Positions 33,962-44,883 of a stretch of 46,037 nucleotides of DNA are shown one piece after another (positions within the stretch are counted from its first letter, which is position 1; every line of letters begins with the position of its first letter). The position numbers and the translations under genes are program-made. Source of the DNA: Arenibacter latericius DSM 15913 (lineage in GTDB: Bacteria > Bacteroidota > Bacteroidia > Flavobacteriales > Flavobacteriaceae); NCBI RefSeq assembly GCF_000424985.1, contig NZ_AUKX01000041.1:1-46037 (forward strand), given 5' to 3'. Under the pieces are notes generated by a model that was not told the DNA's origin, did no database searches, and saw only the letters and a program-made list of their open reading frames with translations.

Positions 33962-35356
33962 ATGAAGAAATTTGGAAGTTTATTATTAGTTGCTGTTTTT
34001 GCAGGTGCCATAACTTTGGGGACTTATAAACTTTTTCTCGAAAAACCTGGTTATACTATAGTCTCCCCAGACCACGGAGCACAGCTAGTCACTACTAGTT
34101 ATACACCAACCTCTGCCAAGGGTGCTGGTATCAATGAAGTGGATTTTACCACCGCTGCAGAAATGACTGTTAATGCGGTAGTACACGTTAAAAACGTTAC
34201 CATAAGTAAGGGCCCCACAAACTTAATGGAGTTTTTCTATGGTTCTGGTCGGACTCAAAGATCGCAAGTAGGTACAGGATCTGGTGTAATCATTTCCCAA
34301 GATGGCTATATCGTTACCAATAATCATGTAATTGCTAATTCTGATCAACTACAAGTTACTCTAAACAATAATAAAACGTATGAAGCGGAGGTCATTGGAA
34401 CAGATCCAAATTCGGATATTGCCTTAATTAAAATAGATGCCGACAGAAAACTCCCCTACCTAGCCTTTGGTGACTCGGACGAAACAAAGGTTGGTGAATG
34501 GGTCTTAGCAGTAGGTAACCCCTTTAGTTTAACTTCTACGGTTACTGCAGGTATTGTAAGCGCTAAGGCAAGGGCCCTTGGAAGTTTAGATCAATCCTTT
34601 ATTCAGACCGATGCAGCTGTTAATCCAGGTAATAGTGGCGGAGCCTTGGTAAATACAAATGGAGATCTAATAGGTATTAATACTGCTATAACCTCGCAAA
34701 CAGGTTCTTTTGTAGGTTACTCTTTTGCTGTACCAAGCAATATTGCTAAAAAAGTTGTTGAAGATATAATTGAATATGGAAATGTTCAAAAAGGAATTTT
34801 AGGAATAAGCACTGTTCCAATCAATAGTCCATACGCAATAGAAAAAGGTTTAAATGAAATAGACGGAGTTTACATCGCAAAAGTGGAAGAAGACTCTGGT
34901 GCTGATGATGCCGAATTAACGGAAGGGGATATTATAAAAAGGATTGATAATGTTGAAATTAGAAGATACTCTGACCTCATTGGCTATATTGCCTCTAAAA
35001 GACCAGGAGACGAACTGATGGTTTCTGTTTTAAGAGATGAAAAAACCTTTGAAGTCCCAGTAACTTTAAAAGAAAGACAAACAATGGTTATTCCTCATTT
35101 AGGTTTCGAGGTGAAAAATTTGACTGAGAAGGACAAGAAGAAATTTAAAACCAAGAAAGGTGTCAAAATTATTGGAGTTCCCGAAACCTTTAGAGCGTAT
35201 GATTTAAAAGGTAAGGTGTTAATCTCTTTTGGAGACGAAGAAATTAACGATATTAGAGATGCAAGAACCAAATTTGGTCGCATTACACGATATGGCAGAA
35301 CAAGCGTCACCATGTTGAATGAAAAAGGAGAAATTGAGCGACTAATTATTCAATAA
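33962..35356 (+). CDS. Periplasmic serine protease, DegP/HtrA family
   Basis: A 464-residue trypsin-like protease and chaperone of the envelope. A signal anchor covers about 4-23. The catalytic triad is H122 (TNNHVIA), D152 (SDIALIKI) and S225 (NPGNSGGAL). A first PDZ domain runs over about 275-365 (GILGISTVPINS, with AELTEGDIIKRID), and a degenerate second PDZ lies at about 370-460. It resembles Bacteroidota trypsin-like peptidases that degrade misfolded periplasmic proteins. Single-gene unit with its own terminator. No sigma-E-type element is recognisable, and a near-consensus TAATTTTA -7 sequence lies 30 bases upstream. Confidence 0.94.
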   Translation: MKKFGSLLLVAVFAGAITLGTYKLFLEKPGYTIVSPDHGAQLVTTSYTPTSAKGAGINEVDFTTAAEMTVNAVVHVKNVTISKGPTNLMEFFYGSGRTQRSQVGTGSGVIISQDGYIVTNNHVIANSDQLQVTLNNNKTYEAEVIGTDPNSDIALIKIDADRKLPYLAFGDSDETKVGEWVLAVGNPFSLTSTVTAGIVSAKARALGSLDQSFIQTDAAVNPGNSGGALVNTNGDLIGINTAITSQTGSFVGYSFAVPSNIAKKVVEDIIEYGNVQKGILGISTVPINSPYAIEKGLNEIDGVYIAKVEEDSGADDAELTEGDIIKRIDNVEIRRYSDLIGYIASKRPGDELMVSVLRDEKTFEVPVTLKERQTMVIPHLGFEVKNLTEKDKKKFKTKKGVKIIGVPETFRAYDLKGKVLISFGDEEINDIRDARTKFGRITRYGRTSVTMLNEKGEIERLIIQ

Positions 35357-35370
35357 CAATACAACAATAA

Positions 35371-35405
35371 AAAAGCGTCTTAAATTTAAATAAGGCGCTT
35401 TTTTT
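35371..35405 (+). terminator. Intrinsic terminator of the HtrA gene
   Basis: AGCG-TCTTA at 35374-35382 pairs with TAAGG-CGCT at 35391-35399 (one T-G pair) with an 8-base AT loop, flanked by A-run and seven Ts. It begins 15 bases past the protease stop. Confidence 0.87.
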
Positions 35406-35611
35406 ATATCAAAAGCGATAGAAAAAAACTTTGCTAGATATTATTTAAAGTCTATAGATTCACTTTTTTACAAAACATTAGGGAAAACAAGGAAACACAC
35501 CTACTTTCTAAAACAGTCTAAGATGAGCTACTAGAAGGGAACAAGGTGGATTTTAAGCTGTTAATACTCATTATTGTTACTAGTTTTATTTATTAATTGG
35601 GATTATTAAAG

Positions 35612-35619
35612 TACTTTTG
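35612..35619 (+). promoter_or_regulatory. -7 promoter element of the coiled-coil gene
   Basis: TACTTTTG matches TAnnTTTG, 38 bases before the ATG at 35658. A TTG lies at 35598-35600, closer than normal. The rest of the 250-base gap from the HtrA terminator holds no gene that I can support. Confidence 0.55.
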
Positions 35620-35657
35620 CCGTCTAGGTATAAATAATAACAATAAGAATTACGTTA

Positions 35658-36278
35658 ATGAAAATGTATAGATTACTATTTATTGTAATGGCCCTATTGT
35701 CATTTAACATAAACCTTGCTCAGGAAGATGATGAGGAAGTAGTACTTTCTTTAGATGGCGGCCCCATAAGTTCCCAATTTGAATATATCACTGTAAAATC
35801 TGGACCTTGGAGGGCAGATGGCGTAAGATATAGGGTGGTAAAAGAAGCTAATCTTGATAAGTTAAGACAAAATGTCTTAGACTCTATTAATGAGTTTAGC
35901 AAAAGGGCAACCCAACTTCATTCAACCATTGCAGGTCACGAAGAGACTATTGGATCCTTAAATCAACAACTGGAGGAGACCACTAATAACCTTGCATCGG
36001 TTACAGAAGAAAAGGATAGCATGTCTTTTTTAGGCCTTTTAATCGAAAAAAGCACTTATAATGTAATTCTATGGACCATCATTGGCTCCTTACTTCTCCT
36101 ATTACTTTTCTTTATCTATAAATTTAGAAACAGTAATATCCTTACACAAGAGGCTAAACAGTCGCTTTCTGAAGTAGAAAAAGAATACGAAGATCATAGA
36201 AGACGTGCATTGGAACGTGAGCAGAAAATTAGCAGACAGCTTCAAGACGAAATAAACAAATACAAAAAATCCAAGTGA
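35658..36278 (+). CDS. Membrane-anchored coiled-coil protein upstream of trmD, function unknown
   Basis: A 206-residue protein: signal peptide (about 1-21, ending NLAQ), a conserved extracytoplasmic segment with SQFEYITVKSGPWRADGVRYRVV, a coiled coil (about 75-125), a transmembrane helix at about 133-153 and a charged cytoplasmic coiled coil rich in Lys, Glu and Arg at the end. Homologues upstream of trmD in Flavobacteriia are often labelled tRNA (guanine-N1)-methyltransferase, but nothing in this protein resembles a methyltransferase, so that name looks like spill-over from the neighbour. It has its own promoter and terminator. A structural or sensory envelope role is possible. Confidence 0.85.
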   Translation: MKMYRLLFIVMALLSFNINLAQEDDEEVVLSLDGGPISSQFEYITVKSGPWRADGVRYRVVKEANLDKLRQNVLDSINEFSKRATQLHSTIAGHEETIGSLNQQLEETTNNLASVTEEKDSMSFLGLLIEKSTYNVILWTIIGSLLLLLLFFIYKFRNSNILTQEAKQSLSEVEKEYEDHRRRALEREQKISRQLQDEINKYKKSK

Positions 36279-36280
36279 TA

Positions 36281-36308
36281 AAAAAAGCTCCCTCTCGGGA
36301 GCTTTTTT
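36281..36308 (+). terminator. Intrinsic terminator after the coiled-coil gene
   Basis: A perfect 12-bp stem (36281-36292 with 36297-36308, core GCTCCC/GGGAGC, loop TCTC) with A-rich and T-rich arms starts 3 bases after the stop codon. It separates this gene from trmD, which has its own promoter. Confidence 0.92.
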
Positions 36309-36462
36309 ATTTGTATTAACTCTATACGATAATTCTCTTTTCCTTATATGAATCAATAATATCACCGAGTCATATAAAGAATACTGCTCATATTGATAAA
36401 GCCCTACTAGGTCAACATCTTACAGTAACCATGCAACATTAAAATTATCCAAGTGTTTTCAT

Positions 36463-36470
36463 TACTTTTG
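36463..36470 (+). promoter_or_regulatory. -7 promoter element of trmD
   Basis: TACTTTTG matches TAnnTTTG and lies 44 bases before the trmD ATG. No TTG lies at the usual -33 spacing. The same octamer precedes the upstream gene, at 35612. Confidence 0.55.
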
Positions 36471-36513
36471 CACCGCTATTTTAATTGGCCCTAATAGTAA
36501 TTACCTTTTAGTT

Positions 36514-37191
36514 ATGCGAATAGATATTATTACCGTAGTCCCGGACCTTCTTAAAAGTCCATTTGAAGCATCTATCCTAAAAAGGGCTATAGATAAAAAG
36601 ATTGTTGAAGTACACTTACACAATTTAAGAGATTATACAGATAAAAGCTATAACCAAGTAGACGATTATCAATTTGGCGGAGGCGCAGGAATGGTACTAA
36701 TGATAGAGCCTATAGACAAGTGTATATCTGCTTTAAAAAAAGAACGGGATTATGACGAGGTTATCTATATGACACCAGATGGTAATACCTTAAATCAAAA
36801 AACAGCTAATAGCTTATCACTATTAAATAATATTATTATTCTGTGTGGCCACTATAAAGGTGTAGATCAACGGGTACGTGACTTATTTATAACTAAAGAA
36901 ATTTCCATTGGCGATTACGTCCTTTCAGGTGGGGAATTAGGCGCTGCTGTACTATGTGACAGTATAATCCGACTCATTCCTGGGGTTTTAAATAATGAAA
37001 CATCTGCTCTTACCGATACTTTTCAGGACAATCTATTAGCACCACCTGTTTATACTAGACCTGCAGATTATAAAGGACATATGGTACCAGAGGTATTAGT
37101 TAGTGGTAATTTTCCTAAAATTGAAAAATGGAGGGAAGACCAAGCCTATGATAGAACAAAGAAACTAAGACCAGATTTATTGGATCAATAG
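36514..37191 (+). CDS. trmD: tRNA (guanine-37-N1)-methyltransferase TrmD
   Basis: Methylates G37 next to the anticodon with S-adenosylmethionine, preventing frameshifting. The 225 residues match family length. The SPOUT trefoil-knot region is visible in [45 protein letters not shown] and the C-terminal [24 protein letters not shown]. The start [22 protein letters not shown] is typical. It precedes rplS with 214 bases between, as in many bacteria, but the ribosomal gene has its own strong promoter here. Confidence 0.97.
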   Translation: MRIDIITVVPDLLKSPFEASILKRAIDKKIVEVHLHNLRDYTDKSYNQVDDYQFGGGAGMVLMIEPIDKCISALKKERDYDEVIYMTPDGNTLNQKTANSLSLLNNIIILCGHYKGVDQRVRDLFITKEISIGDYVLSGGELGAAVLCDSIIRLIPGVLNNETSALTDTFQDNLLAPPVYTRPADYKGHMVPEVLVSGNFPKIEKWREDQAYDRTKKLRPDLLDQ

Positions 37192-37308
37192 GGTGATGTA
37201 TTTAGTAGCCTTTCTTAAAATAAGGAACTTCAACATATTAAGTTTAAGAAAGTATTATTTTAAGATACATCTAAATACAGGAAATCTAGATAAAAAAGAA
37301 ACATTCAC

Positions 37309-37338
37309 TTGTAAGTTCTAAAAAATCAACTATTTTTG
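37309..37338 (+). promoter_or_regulatory. rplS promoter, full consensus
   Basis: TTG at 37309-37311, a 19-base spacer, then TATTTTTG at 37331-37338: the clearest Bacteroidota primary-sigma-factor promoter in the window. The leader to the ATG at 37406 is about 60 bases and could carry autoregulation, but I see no definite structure. Confidence 0.82.
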
Positions 37339-37405
37339 CACTCCATTAATTCAACCTCTGACGATAATCGTGAATGTTGACTTAAGTAACTGTTAATAAA
37401 ATATC

Positions 37406-37756
37406 ATGGAAGAGTTATTAAAATTTGTAGAAAACGAATTTGTTCCTAAGAAAGATTTCCCAAAATTTTCAGCAGGAGACACTATTACAGTGTACTATGA
37501 AATTAGAGAAGGGGAAAAAACAAGAATCCAGTTTTTTAGAGGTGTTGTAATACAACGAAGAGGATCTGGAGCAACTGAAACTTTTACTATCCGTAAAATG
37601 TCAGGTACTATTGGTGTAGAGCGTATCTTCCCAGTAAATATGCCTGCATTACAAAAGATAGAAGTTAACAAAAGAGGTAAAGTTCGTAGATCTCGTATTT
37701 TCTACTTTAGACAGCTTACTGGTAAAAAGGCTAGAATTAAAGAAATTCGTTCTTAA
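37406..37756 (+). CDS. rplS: 50S ribosomal protein L19
   Basis: A 116-residue large-subunit protein located at the 30S-50S interface. The hallmark segments are FSAGDTITVYYEIREGEKTRIQFFRG, VVIQRRGSGATETFTIRKMS and GVERIFPVNMPALQKIEVNKRGKVRRSRIFYFRQLTGK-like regions (quoted in pieces: GVERIFPVN, VNKRGKVRRSR, YFRQLTGKKARIKE). Length and start are standard. It follows trmD and has a strong independent promoter and a strong terminator. Confidence 0.98.
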   Translation: MEELLKFVENEFVPKKDFPKFSAGDTITVYYEIREGEKTRIQFFRGVVIQRRGSGATETFTIRKMSGTIGVERIFPVNMPALQKIEVNKRGKVRRSRIFYFRQLTGKKARIKEIRS

Positions 37757-37775
37757 TACGATCCTTTCAGCATAC

Positions 37776-37809
37776 AAAAAGCGTTCATGTTTCATGGACG
37801 CTTTTTTTT
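37776..37809 (+). terminator. Intrinsic terminator of rplS
   Basis: GCGTTCATG at 37781-37789 pairs with CATGGACGC at 37793-37801 (one T-G pair, TTT loop), preceded by five As and followed by eight Ts. It begins 20 bases past the rplS stop. Confidence 0.93.
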
Positions 37810-37924
37810 ATGAACAATTGTTAAAATCCAATGTTAATTTGGTGTTTATAACATCTTTATTAAAATCATCACAAACACTTGGTTATTAGATAATAAAGCT
37901 TTATATTTATAAGGTAACTATTAG

Positions 37925-37940
37925 TTATTTCATGAAATAA
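37925..37940. promoter_or_regulatory. 16-bp perfect palindrome TTATTTCATGAAATAA
   Basis: A perfect palindrome with no spacer in the gene-free region after rplS, 125 bases upstream of the structured RNA candidate. It could be an operator for a dimeric regulator. It resembles no site that I can name. Confidence 0.4.
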
Positions 37941-38003
37941 GGGTTATATAAAGTTTACGTTCTTTATCCATTTGCTTATTTCAATTTAATGTTAGGAATA
38001 CTG

Positions 38004-38051
38004 CAAATTGAAATCGAATTCTGATCTTACTTAGGTAAGATTCAAAATTTG
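38004..38051. repeat. Multi-part inverted repeat in the gene-free region
   Basis: ATCTTAC at 38024-38030 pairs perfectly with GTAAGAT at 38035-38041 around a TTAG loop. Further out, CAAATT (38004-38009) pairs with AATTTG (38046-38051). There is no T-run. It may be part of the RNA candidate that follows or a separate protein-binding site. Confidence 0.4.
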
Positions 38052-38064
38052 TAAATATTTGACC

Positions 38065-38294
38065 ATTGTTATTGGAGTATTTAGATGCTCATTAACAATA
38101 TCACTTATTTAGGTAATGGGAGAAACACCGTTTTCTTTAATTAGAAAATTAAGTGTTTCAAACGTTGAAACAGCGACGCAAAAGCAATCAATGGTTGCCG
38201 TTTTGTAACAATAGTACAGAACAACTTGTTTGTAAACTGTTTCTAGAAAGCCATATCAAGGTATATACTACAATGATATGGCTTTTATTTTTTT
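38065..38294 (+). ncRNA. Candidate structured non-coding RNA with its own terminator
   Basis: Four consecutive stem-loops occur without a gene. Stem 0: ATTGTTA (38065-38071) with TAACAAT (38093-38099). Stem 1: GAAACAC (38122-38128) with GTGTTTC (38153-38159), with an inner TTTTCT/AGAAAA. Stem 2: GAAACAG (38167-38173) with CTGTTTC (38237-38243), enclosing CAAAAGCAA paired with TTGC..TTTTG (38179-38205). The last is a classic terminator: ten perfect pairs (38249-38258 with 38274-38283) and a T-rich tail to 38294. GTTTCAA (38155-38161) can alternatively pair with TTGAAAC (38165-38171), breaking both stems 1 and 2. It does not match tmRNA, RNase P or SRP RNA. The promoter is uncertain (AATATTTG at 38054). 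The 5' end may lie anywhere between 38065 and 38121. Confidence 0.55.
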
Positions 38295-41078
<2,784 letters not shown>

Positions 41079-41097
41079 AGTAAAAGTCAACTAGATC

Positions 41098-41131
41098 AAA
41101 AGACCTTTTCAACTCATGAAAAGGTCTTTTT
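41098..41131 (+). terminator. Intrinsic terminator of icd
   Basis: A 13-bp perfect stem (41098-41110 with 41118-41130, core AAGACCTTTTC) with a 7-base loop and T-run, 20 bases after the icd stop. Confidence 0.92.
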
Positions 41132-41183
41132 GTTTTAATAATTGTTTAGATTTATCAGTGGTAAATAATTCAGTATAAAATTA

Positions 41184-43562
41184 ATGCGGACAGACCATAG
41201 GTTATCTTTTTTAATATTCTTGATATTTTCTCTGAATGTATATTCTCAAAACCGGTATACGCTAAGCGGCACGGTAACTGAAGCGTCTAGTAACGAAACT
41301 TTAATAGGGGTCACTATCTCCATACCTTCACTGGCAAAAGGAGTTATCACCAATGAATACGGATTTTATTCTATTACCCTACCTCAAGGTAATTATGAAA
41401 TAAAAGTTAGTTACTTAGGGTTTGAAGATATTATCCAAAATATTGATCTCTCAACGGAGAATAAGCGAATAAATTTTAAATTAGTTACAGCAGCAGAACA
41501 ATTAGAAGAGGTAGTGGTAACGGAAGACGTTGAAAAATTAAACCTTCGCAAACCACAAATGAGCGTTAATTCCCTATCCACAGAAACAATAAAAAAGGTT
41601 CCGGTAATCTTGGGTGAAGCCGATATTATAAAATCTATTCTATTATTGCCTGGAGTCACTAATGCCGGAGAAGGTTCTTCAGGTTTTAACGTTAGAGGAG
41701 GATCTGTAGATCAAAACCTAATTCTTTTAGATGAAGCCACTATATTTAATTCATCTCATCTTTTTGGATTTTTCTCGGTATTTAATCCAGATGCTATTAA
41801 AGATGTTAAGCTATTTAAAGGTGGAATACCCGCTAGGTACGGCGGCAGGGTTTCCTCTGTCTTAGAGATTTTCCAAAAAGAAGGCAATAGCAAGGAACTA
41901 AAAGTTAATGGCGGTATTGGTGCGGTCGCTAGTAGATTGTTAGTAGAAGGCCCCATAATACAGGATAAAGCTGCCTTTCTAATTGGAGGCAGAGCTTCCT
42001 ACGCTCATTTATTCTTACCCTTGTTTGACGTAGACAATTCTGCCTATTTCTATGACCTAAATACAAAATTGAATTTTAAGATAAATGACAAGAATAATAT
42101 ATACCTATCGGGTTACTTTGGAAGAGACGTTTTTAGAATTAGTGAGAGTTTCATAAACACTTATGGCAATGCAGTGATGAACTTCAGGTGGAATCACCTC
42201 TTTACAGATAAATTATTTTCTAACCTCTCCTTAATTTATTCCGATTATTATTACGGGTTAGAACTCGACTTTGTTGGATTTAAATGGAATTCTGGTATAC
42301 AGAATTTTAATTTAAAATATGATTTTAAACATTATATCAGCAACTCGTTTCAGTTAAATTACGGACTTAACAATATTTATTATCAATTTAATCCAGGGAA
42401 AATTGAACCCAACCGACCTTCCTCCGGAATACTAGAAGATCAATTGATTCAGAAGTATGCCAACGAATTCGCTATATATGTAGATTTAGAACAAGAAATT
42501 ACAGATAATTTAAATGTACAATACGGCCTGCGTCTAAGTAATTTTATGAGGCTGGGACAAGAAGAACTCAATGTGTATGAAGACAACACAGCAGTACAAT
42601 TTGATCCAACTCTACAGATATACGAAAAGGCAGAACCAATATCTACCATTAATCCTAAAAAAAGCGAAAGACTAGCTACTTATACCCAATGGGAACCACG
42701 TGTAGCTTTATCCTATACGTTTAACCCTGATAATTCTGTAAAGGCTAGTTATACTAGATTAGCACAATATTTACATTTAATTTCTAACACTAGCTCCCCT
42801 ACTCCATTAGATGTTTGGACCCCAAGCGGACCTTTTATAAAACCACAACTCCTAGACCAGTATGCGATGGGATATTTTAAAAATATTAAGGATGGGATGT
42901 ATTCAATGGAATCAGAGGTGTTCTTTAAAAAGATTCAAAACCGCATCGATTATATAGACGGAGCTAACCTTATAGCGAATGATGCTATAGAGCAAGTTAT
43001 ATTAAATGGGGAGGCTAGAGCCTATGGCCTAGAACTGTTGGTTAAGAAGAATCTAGGCAGATGGCAAGGTTGGCTATCCTACACCTTATCCAAATCGGAG
43101 CAAAAAACTCCAGGTAGAACCATGGAAGAAAGTGGTATTAATATGGGACAATGGTATAATACACCATACGACAAAACCCATGACCTTTCCGTTTATGGAA
43201 ATTATGAACTTAATAATAAATGGAGTTTTAATAGTAATTTTGTGCTTCAAACAGGCCAACCCACCAATTATCCCATCGGGCAATTTGAGTATCAGAATTT
43301 AACCATTCCCTATTATGGCTTAAGGAACAAAGAAAGATTGCCTGCATATCATAGAATAGATGTTTCAGCTACCCTTACCCCTAGGAAGAATAAAGGTAGG
43401 AAGCTAAAATCTGAATGGGTCTTTAGTATTTATAATCTTTATAATCGAAAAAATGCTGCGTCTATTGGTTTTAGTAGGAATTCGGATACTGGAGTTAACG
43501 AAGCTGTAAGGACTTCTATTTTCGGAATAGTACCAGCAGTAACTTACAATATTAAATTTTAA
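41184..43562 (+). CDS. TonB-dependent outer-membrane receptor with carboxypeptidase-like N-terminal domain
   Basis: A 792-residue outer-membrane transporter. A signal peptide covers about 1-21 (ending NVYSQ). A carboxypeptidase-regulatory-like domain (about 25-105, YTLSGTVTEASSNETLIGVT) precedes the plug (about 115-235, with SGFNVRGGSVDQNLILLDEA and PARYGGRVSS), and a long beta-barrel follows to the C-terminal aromatic residue, F792, as is usual for barrels. The substrate is unknown; receptors of this subtype pair with a DUF4249 lipoprotein, as here 4 bases downstream, in the manner of SusC/SusD pairs. No regulator is encoded alongside. Confidence 0.93.
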   Translation: MRTDHRLSFLIFLIFSLNVYSQNRYTLSGTVTEASSNETLIGVTISIPSLAKGVITNEYGFYSITLPQGNYEIKVSYLGFEDIIQNIDLSTENKRINFKLVTAAEQLEEVVVTEDVEKLNLRKPQMSVNSLSTETIKKVPVILGEADIIKSILLLPGVTNAGEGSSGFNVRGGSVDQNLILLDEATIFNSSHLFGFFSVFNPDAIKDVKLFKGGIPARYGGRVSSVLEIFQKEGNSKELKVNGGIGAVASRLLVEGPIIQDKAAFLIGGRASYAHLFLPLFDVDNSAYFYDLNTKLNFKINDKNNIYLSGYFGRDVFRISESFINTYGNAVMNFRWNHLFTDKLFSNLSLIYSDYYYGLELDFVGFKWNSGIQNFNLKYDFKHYISNSFQLNYGLNNIYYQFNPGKIEPNRPSSGILEDQLIQKYANEFAIYVDLEQEITDNLNVQYGLRLSNFMRLGQEELNVYEDNTAVQFDPTLQIYEKAEPISTINPKKSERLATYTQWEPRVALSYTFNPDNSVKASYTRLAQYLHLISNTSSPTPLDVWTPSGPFIKPQLLDQYAMGYFKNIKDGMYSMESEVFFKKIQNRIDYIDGANLIANDAIEQVILNGEARAYGLELLVKKNLGRWQGWLSYTLSKSEQKTPGRTMEESGINMGQWYNTPYDKTHDLSVYGNYELNNKWSFNSNFVLQTGQPTNYPIGQFEYQNLTIPYYGLRNKERLPAYHRIDVSATLTPRKNKGRKLKSEWVFSIYNLYNRKNAASIGFSRNSDTGVNEAVRTSIFGIVPAVTYNIKF

Positions 43563-43566
43563 AGAA

Positions 43567-44391
43567 ATGCGTAGAATATTCTTTATAATAATATTATTAC
43601 CAATACTATCCTGTCAGGATGTAATCGATGTTGATCTTCCTACGGCAGATCAACGATTGGTGATTGATGCGCTAATTAGAATAAACGATACCACAAATGC
43701 AACAACTAGGGTCCGAGTAAAAGCAAGTCAAAGCAGTTCGTTCTTTGACACCGTTTCACCTGTTTCCTTACAGCAAATTAGTATTACTAATTTGAAAAAC
43801 GACACTTTTATTAATTTGTATGAAACTAAACCCGGTACTGGTATTTATGAAGCCAACTGGGAAACTTCACAACTTATTAATGGAGAACTAGCACTCAACC
43901 TGAGTTATGAAAATCAGAACTATCAAGCAAAAACAAAATTTGTTCCAGCCGTACCTATCGATTCTTTAACCCAAGGATCAAATAATTTATTTGGGGATGA
44001 TGAAACAGAGGTTTTGGTTAGTTTTACTGATAATGGAGATCGAAGAGATTATTATTTATTCGATTTTAATTTCGGAGAATATCTAGTCACCGAAGATGAG
44101 TTCTACCAGGGTCAACCATTTCAATTATCATTTTTTTACGATAAAGATCTTAAAGACCAGTCCGAACTTAAAATTAGCATTATTGGGATCGATAAAATGT
44201 TTTTTAATTATATGAACCAAATCCTACAACAAAGTGGATCTGCTACAGGTCCCTTTAGTACACCTGCAACTACGGTTCGTGGTAACATTATAAATAGCTC
44301 AAATAAAAATAATTTTGGATTGGGATATTTTGCGGTAAGTCAAACTTTTTCACGCACAATAACAATTAATAAAGAAACAGCGAGTAATTAG
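43567..44391 (+). CDS. DUF4249 lipoprotein, partner of the TonB receptor
   Basis: A 274-residue lipoprotein with lipobox LPILSC (Cys16). After it, DVIDVDLPTADQRLVIDALI marks the DUF4249 family start. The remainder is beta-rich, ending in YFAVSQTFSRTITINKE. It probably sits on the outer membrane over the barrel encoded just upstream and captures substrate; this role is inferred by analogy with SusD and has not been shown for the family. The gene is 4 bases from the receptor stop and 24 bases from the DUF6095 gene, so all three may be co-transcribed. Confidence 0.88.
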   Translation: MRRIFFIIILLPILSCQDVIDVDLPTADQRLVIDALIRINDTTNATTRVRVKASQSSSFFDTVSPVSLQQISITNLKNDTFINLYETKPGTGIYEANWETSQLINGELALNLSYENQNYQAKTKFVPAVPIDSLTQGSNNLFGDDETEVLVSFTDNGDRRDYYLFDFNFGEYLVTEDEFYQGQPFQLSFFYDKDLKDQSELKISIIGIDKMFFNYMNQILQQSGSATGPFSTPATTVRGNIINSSNKNNFGLGYFAVSQTFSRTITINKETASN

Positions 44392-44415
44392 AATACCTAC
44401 TTAAATCATATTATA

Positions 44416-44667
44416 ATGAGAACAAATAAAGACCTTTTGGTAAAAGGGCTGAAATTTTTAGCTTATACTCTATTTTTAATGTTTACTGCTCCAGTAGTAA
44501 TATATCAAGCTTTTAAAAACGAGGGACATCCATTGTATTGGCCCGTCTTAATTATAGGCATTATTCTAGCGATAGCGGCGGTTAGCATGGGCTTCTATAG
44601 CATTAAAATAGTTATGGATTCTTTATTCCAAAAAAAGAGTGAAGCTAAAAACAAAGGATTGAAATAA
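44416..44667 (+). CDS. DUF6095-like small membrane protein
   Basis: An 83-residue inner-membrane protein with two transmembrane helices (about 11-31 and 43-66), a short loop with NEGHPLYWP, and a Lys-rich tail. It matches from memory the flavobacterial small-membrane-protein family DUF6095, with unknown function. It lies 24 bases after the DUF4249 gene, but its link with that transporter is doubtful since the family is found near other genes too. The 216 bases that follow hold no supported gene. Confidence 0.75.
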   Translation: MRTNKDLLVKGLKFLAYTLFLMFTAPVVIYQAFKNEGHPLYWPVLIIGIILAIAAVSMGFYSIKIVMDSLFQKKSEAKNKGLK

Positions 44668-44883
44668 GGTATTTTATAGCTTATTACAAATTTAAGCATA
44701 AGCCTATATTCTATTGAAACTTTTTCTTATTCTAATGTCCTTTACGTATAGAATAACTAACCCCAATGTAGCCGCTAAGACCTAGAAATAAAACCACAAG
44801 TAGGTATCAACCTTAATGTGGAAGTATTTAAATCTTAATACGCGAGAATAACATAATTTTTCAAAATTTATATAATTTTTAAT

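Noticed and set aside
38065-38294. Assignment of the RNA candidate to tmRNA, RNase P RNA or SRP RNA
   Set aside because: The conserved cores of those RNAs (for example GAGGAAAGTCC of RNase P) are absent.
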